Assembly (NCBI GenBank): GCA_026261815.1 | Contig: JAMPIT010000230.1 | Span: forward strand, 9,423,001-9,487,000 | Direction: 5' to 3' | Length of the DNA stretch: 64,000 bases | DNA from: Monarcha castaneiventris obscurior | Taxonomy: Eukaryota > Chordata > Aves > Passeriformes > Monarchidae | In this document: in pieces, positions 62,011-64,000 of the stretch | Numbering within the stretch: the first letter of the stretch is position 1 | How the letters are laid out: each line of letters opens with the position of its first letter | Position numbers and translations under genes: made by a program | The notes under the pieces: model-generated | Database searches by the model: none | What the model was told of the DNA's origin: nothing | What the model saw: only the letters and a program-made list of their open reading frames with translations

Positions 62011-64000
62011 AGAATGCATTTTGAGGGGATTAAAGTTGCATTAAATTTCATCAGACCCATTTTTGGGATCCTGACAGAAAATACAGGAACACTTTTAGTT
62101 TTCAAATCTGTATTTTGAAATATGTTTTTAATCTTACATTTCATTTTATTCTGATTCTTATTTTGAAATAGACATTTCATTTTATTGATGTGCTTAAGAT
62201 ATTTACTATATCTCCCCAGCCTTTTATTTTCTAAGCAATTTTGATTTTTATTGCCTTCTTATATTTTTATTGATTTCTCTGTTCCTCTTTTCATAATTTT
62301 TTTCAGTTTATGGTTGATTCTTTGTTCACATGACACTGGTTTACAGAGTAAAAAAGATGAGAGGTGATAACAGGGCTTTTCGGTGGTCAGCTCATCTAAG
62401 CTTGTTTGCTATCTGCACAAATAGATCACTAGCAACATATTGACTGAAATGTTTAAGCTTCAGGAGTTTTATCTTGCACCACTGACATTAATGGAAGTTT
62501 GCAACTGACACGGTAGATGGTGAATGAGGGTTTGGATTGCTACAGTATTGTACCAATCTAAACCAGGCTTCAATTGCTGCTCTATTTCTTATAGTCATAA
62601 TCTTCTTGATTATTTTTCTGTAATGACTATTTTTGGAATTTCCACAAATAATTGTCAGTACATCATTATGGTTTTTTACTACATTTTCTGAGTACTGAAA
62701 TACCTGTATTAGAATTCCTGTGGGCACCTGCTTGCTATGCATGTTCAGTGAGAGCAGCTGTGTACATACCCCTGAGAATAAGATCTGAGATAAGCTTTCA
62801 AGTACTTGATGATGCTTTGGTTTCTACTTCTTATTTTCCTACGAAACCGAAATGTCTGTTTCCTAAAAGCATGCCAGTTACTTTGAATAACTTTACAGAA
62901 AAACAAACATCACTGGAGTACCTGAAGAAATTTAGAATGTTCATATTATACACAAGAAATCCAACAAGCAGACACTATGTCTAGAAGTCTTAATATATCG
63001 AGGTAATCTATATTCTTGAGCTACTCTAGCATTCAAGGGTCAAATTTACAAAAAGAAAAAGGAGAAAAAAACTTATATTTGTCTGCTTCAGTCCTTGTGC
63101 CTTTCTTCCCTACAAAATACTAGCATCTAAATAATCATTTCATGGGATTTAATTATGAAAATTCCATTGACATTTGACAAAATAGAAGGATTCTTTTTTT
63201 CTAACACCCACTGACAAGACACGTTTATAATATTCACAGAAACTAATGCCCAATAGGATAGAAAAACTTGTGTAGACAAAATGTACACACATAGATGGAA
63301 TTTACCTTCCATTTTTGAATATATGGATGAAAAGATGTGTTTACAATCAAAAAGAATTATGCTCTGATGTACTTCATAAATCGATGTTTTAAATATGGCA
63401 TAAAATTTTCCAAGTTCAAAAAAGCACTAATGCAGTTGTGTGTCTTCCCATCCATGTGTGTGTGTGTCTTTTAACATTCTTATGACTTTCTGAAAAGCCA
63501 TTCCTGATCTGGAGAACAATCATTCCTACAGCATGCATGTTTCTTAACACCTGTACATCTCCCTCCTCCCTTTGGTGAAAATATGTTGGTTTCATCTCTT
63601 CATCCTCCAAGTGAACAGTGGGAAAAATTATTATTCTTGGCCTCAGCTGAAGGGTCTATGATAAATTCAATGTTTGATGTCTTTTAGCAGCACCAAATTC
63701 TCATTTGTTGAATTCTTGCTCTTTGTATTATTGAAGTATTGGTTATTATTTATTGTAACTACTTGTGTAATTATATTTTTGTTTTGCTTTTGTTTTTATT
63801 ATCTAAGTCCTTTTGCCTTTTTTCAGTGTTTAGTCCTTCAGAAAAAGTGATGTTTTACAGCTCATCTTTTCTGCTGCCTCAATTTCTTAATCATTTTGTG
63901 GTGAATCATGGTTTCTTCATGAAATATATTTGTGTTATAAGCATGTACTCAATTTTTTCAATCAGAGTATGCAGATGCCATTTCCTTTGGAATGCAAAAC

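Larger units (their letters stand above)
55251..64000. other. AT-rich DNA with A-rich tracts, no gene seen
   Basis: This stretch has T run 56515-56532, the 13-bp direct repeat at 56743-56770, and A-rich tracts at 58391-58462 and 61916-62010. Between 56.8 and 57.4 kb the sequence is richer in C and G without an identifiable element. Open frames are at most 110 codons (62652-62984), with no recognised product. No CR1 or LTR end was seen. Confidence 0.55.

Noticed and set aside
1..64000. tRNA, rRNA, CRISPR array, prophage or operon-type gene clusters
   Set aside because: No GTTCRANNC-type tRNA arm in cloverleaf context, no spaced identical repeats and no dense coding. The sequence is vertebrate nuclear in character.

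Overview
The window looks like a gene-poor, AT-rich stretch of a bird's nuclear chromosome, most likely a songbird. Three 5'-truncated LINEs have the 3' end of CR1 (chicken repeat 1), the dominant avian retrotransposon, and all lie on the + strand at about 22.26-22.64, 28.37-28.97 and 40.03-40.34 kb. Endogenous-retrovirus LTR remains lie at about 11.6-12.7 kb and 38.6-39.3 kb, and their sequence matches my memory of LTR families common in passerines. I saw no Alu, B1 or tRNA-type SINEs. The species cannot be fixed from the sequence alone.

I find no convincing protein-coding gene. Open frames are short, unrelated to families I recognise, and often fall in LTRs, CR1 copies or purine-rich microsatellites. 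The longest frame, 167 codons on the minus strand near 11.4-11.9 kb, runs through LTR-like DNA. I found no tRNA, rRNA, CRISPR array, operon-type organisation or cassette of accessory genes. The window could be intergenic or lie inside a large intron.

Layout: 1-7.1 kb, unremarkable AT-rich DNA; 7.1-7.55 kb, a GC-raised block resembling a last exon (acceptor-like tract, then AATAAA); 11.6-12.7 kb, two LTR-like segments on opposite strands with an imperfect hairpin just beyond; 12.8-22.2 kb, mostly AT-rich single-copy DNA with one weak exon-like segment; 22.2-29.0 kb, two CR1 copies of different subfamilies around a very AT-rich block; 29-38.5 kb, AT-rich DNA with a homeodomain-like/AP-1 motif pair near 30.27 kb and a GC-raised block near 36.5-36.9 kb; 38.6-40.3 kb, an LTR and the third CR1; 40.3-54.6 kb, AT-rich DNA with a second exon-like segment near 48.2-48.4 kb and a TAA microsatellite; 54.92-55.25 kb, an almost pure purine tract of (GGAA)n then (AAAAGG)n; 55.3-64 kb, AT-rich DNA with A-rich tracts.

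The items most worth checking are the 320-base polypurine block, the head-to-head LTR composite, the perfect inverted repeat at a CR1 truncation point, the three exon-like segments and the motif pair. I saw nothing supporting a new gene system.
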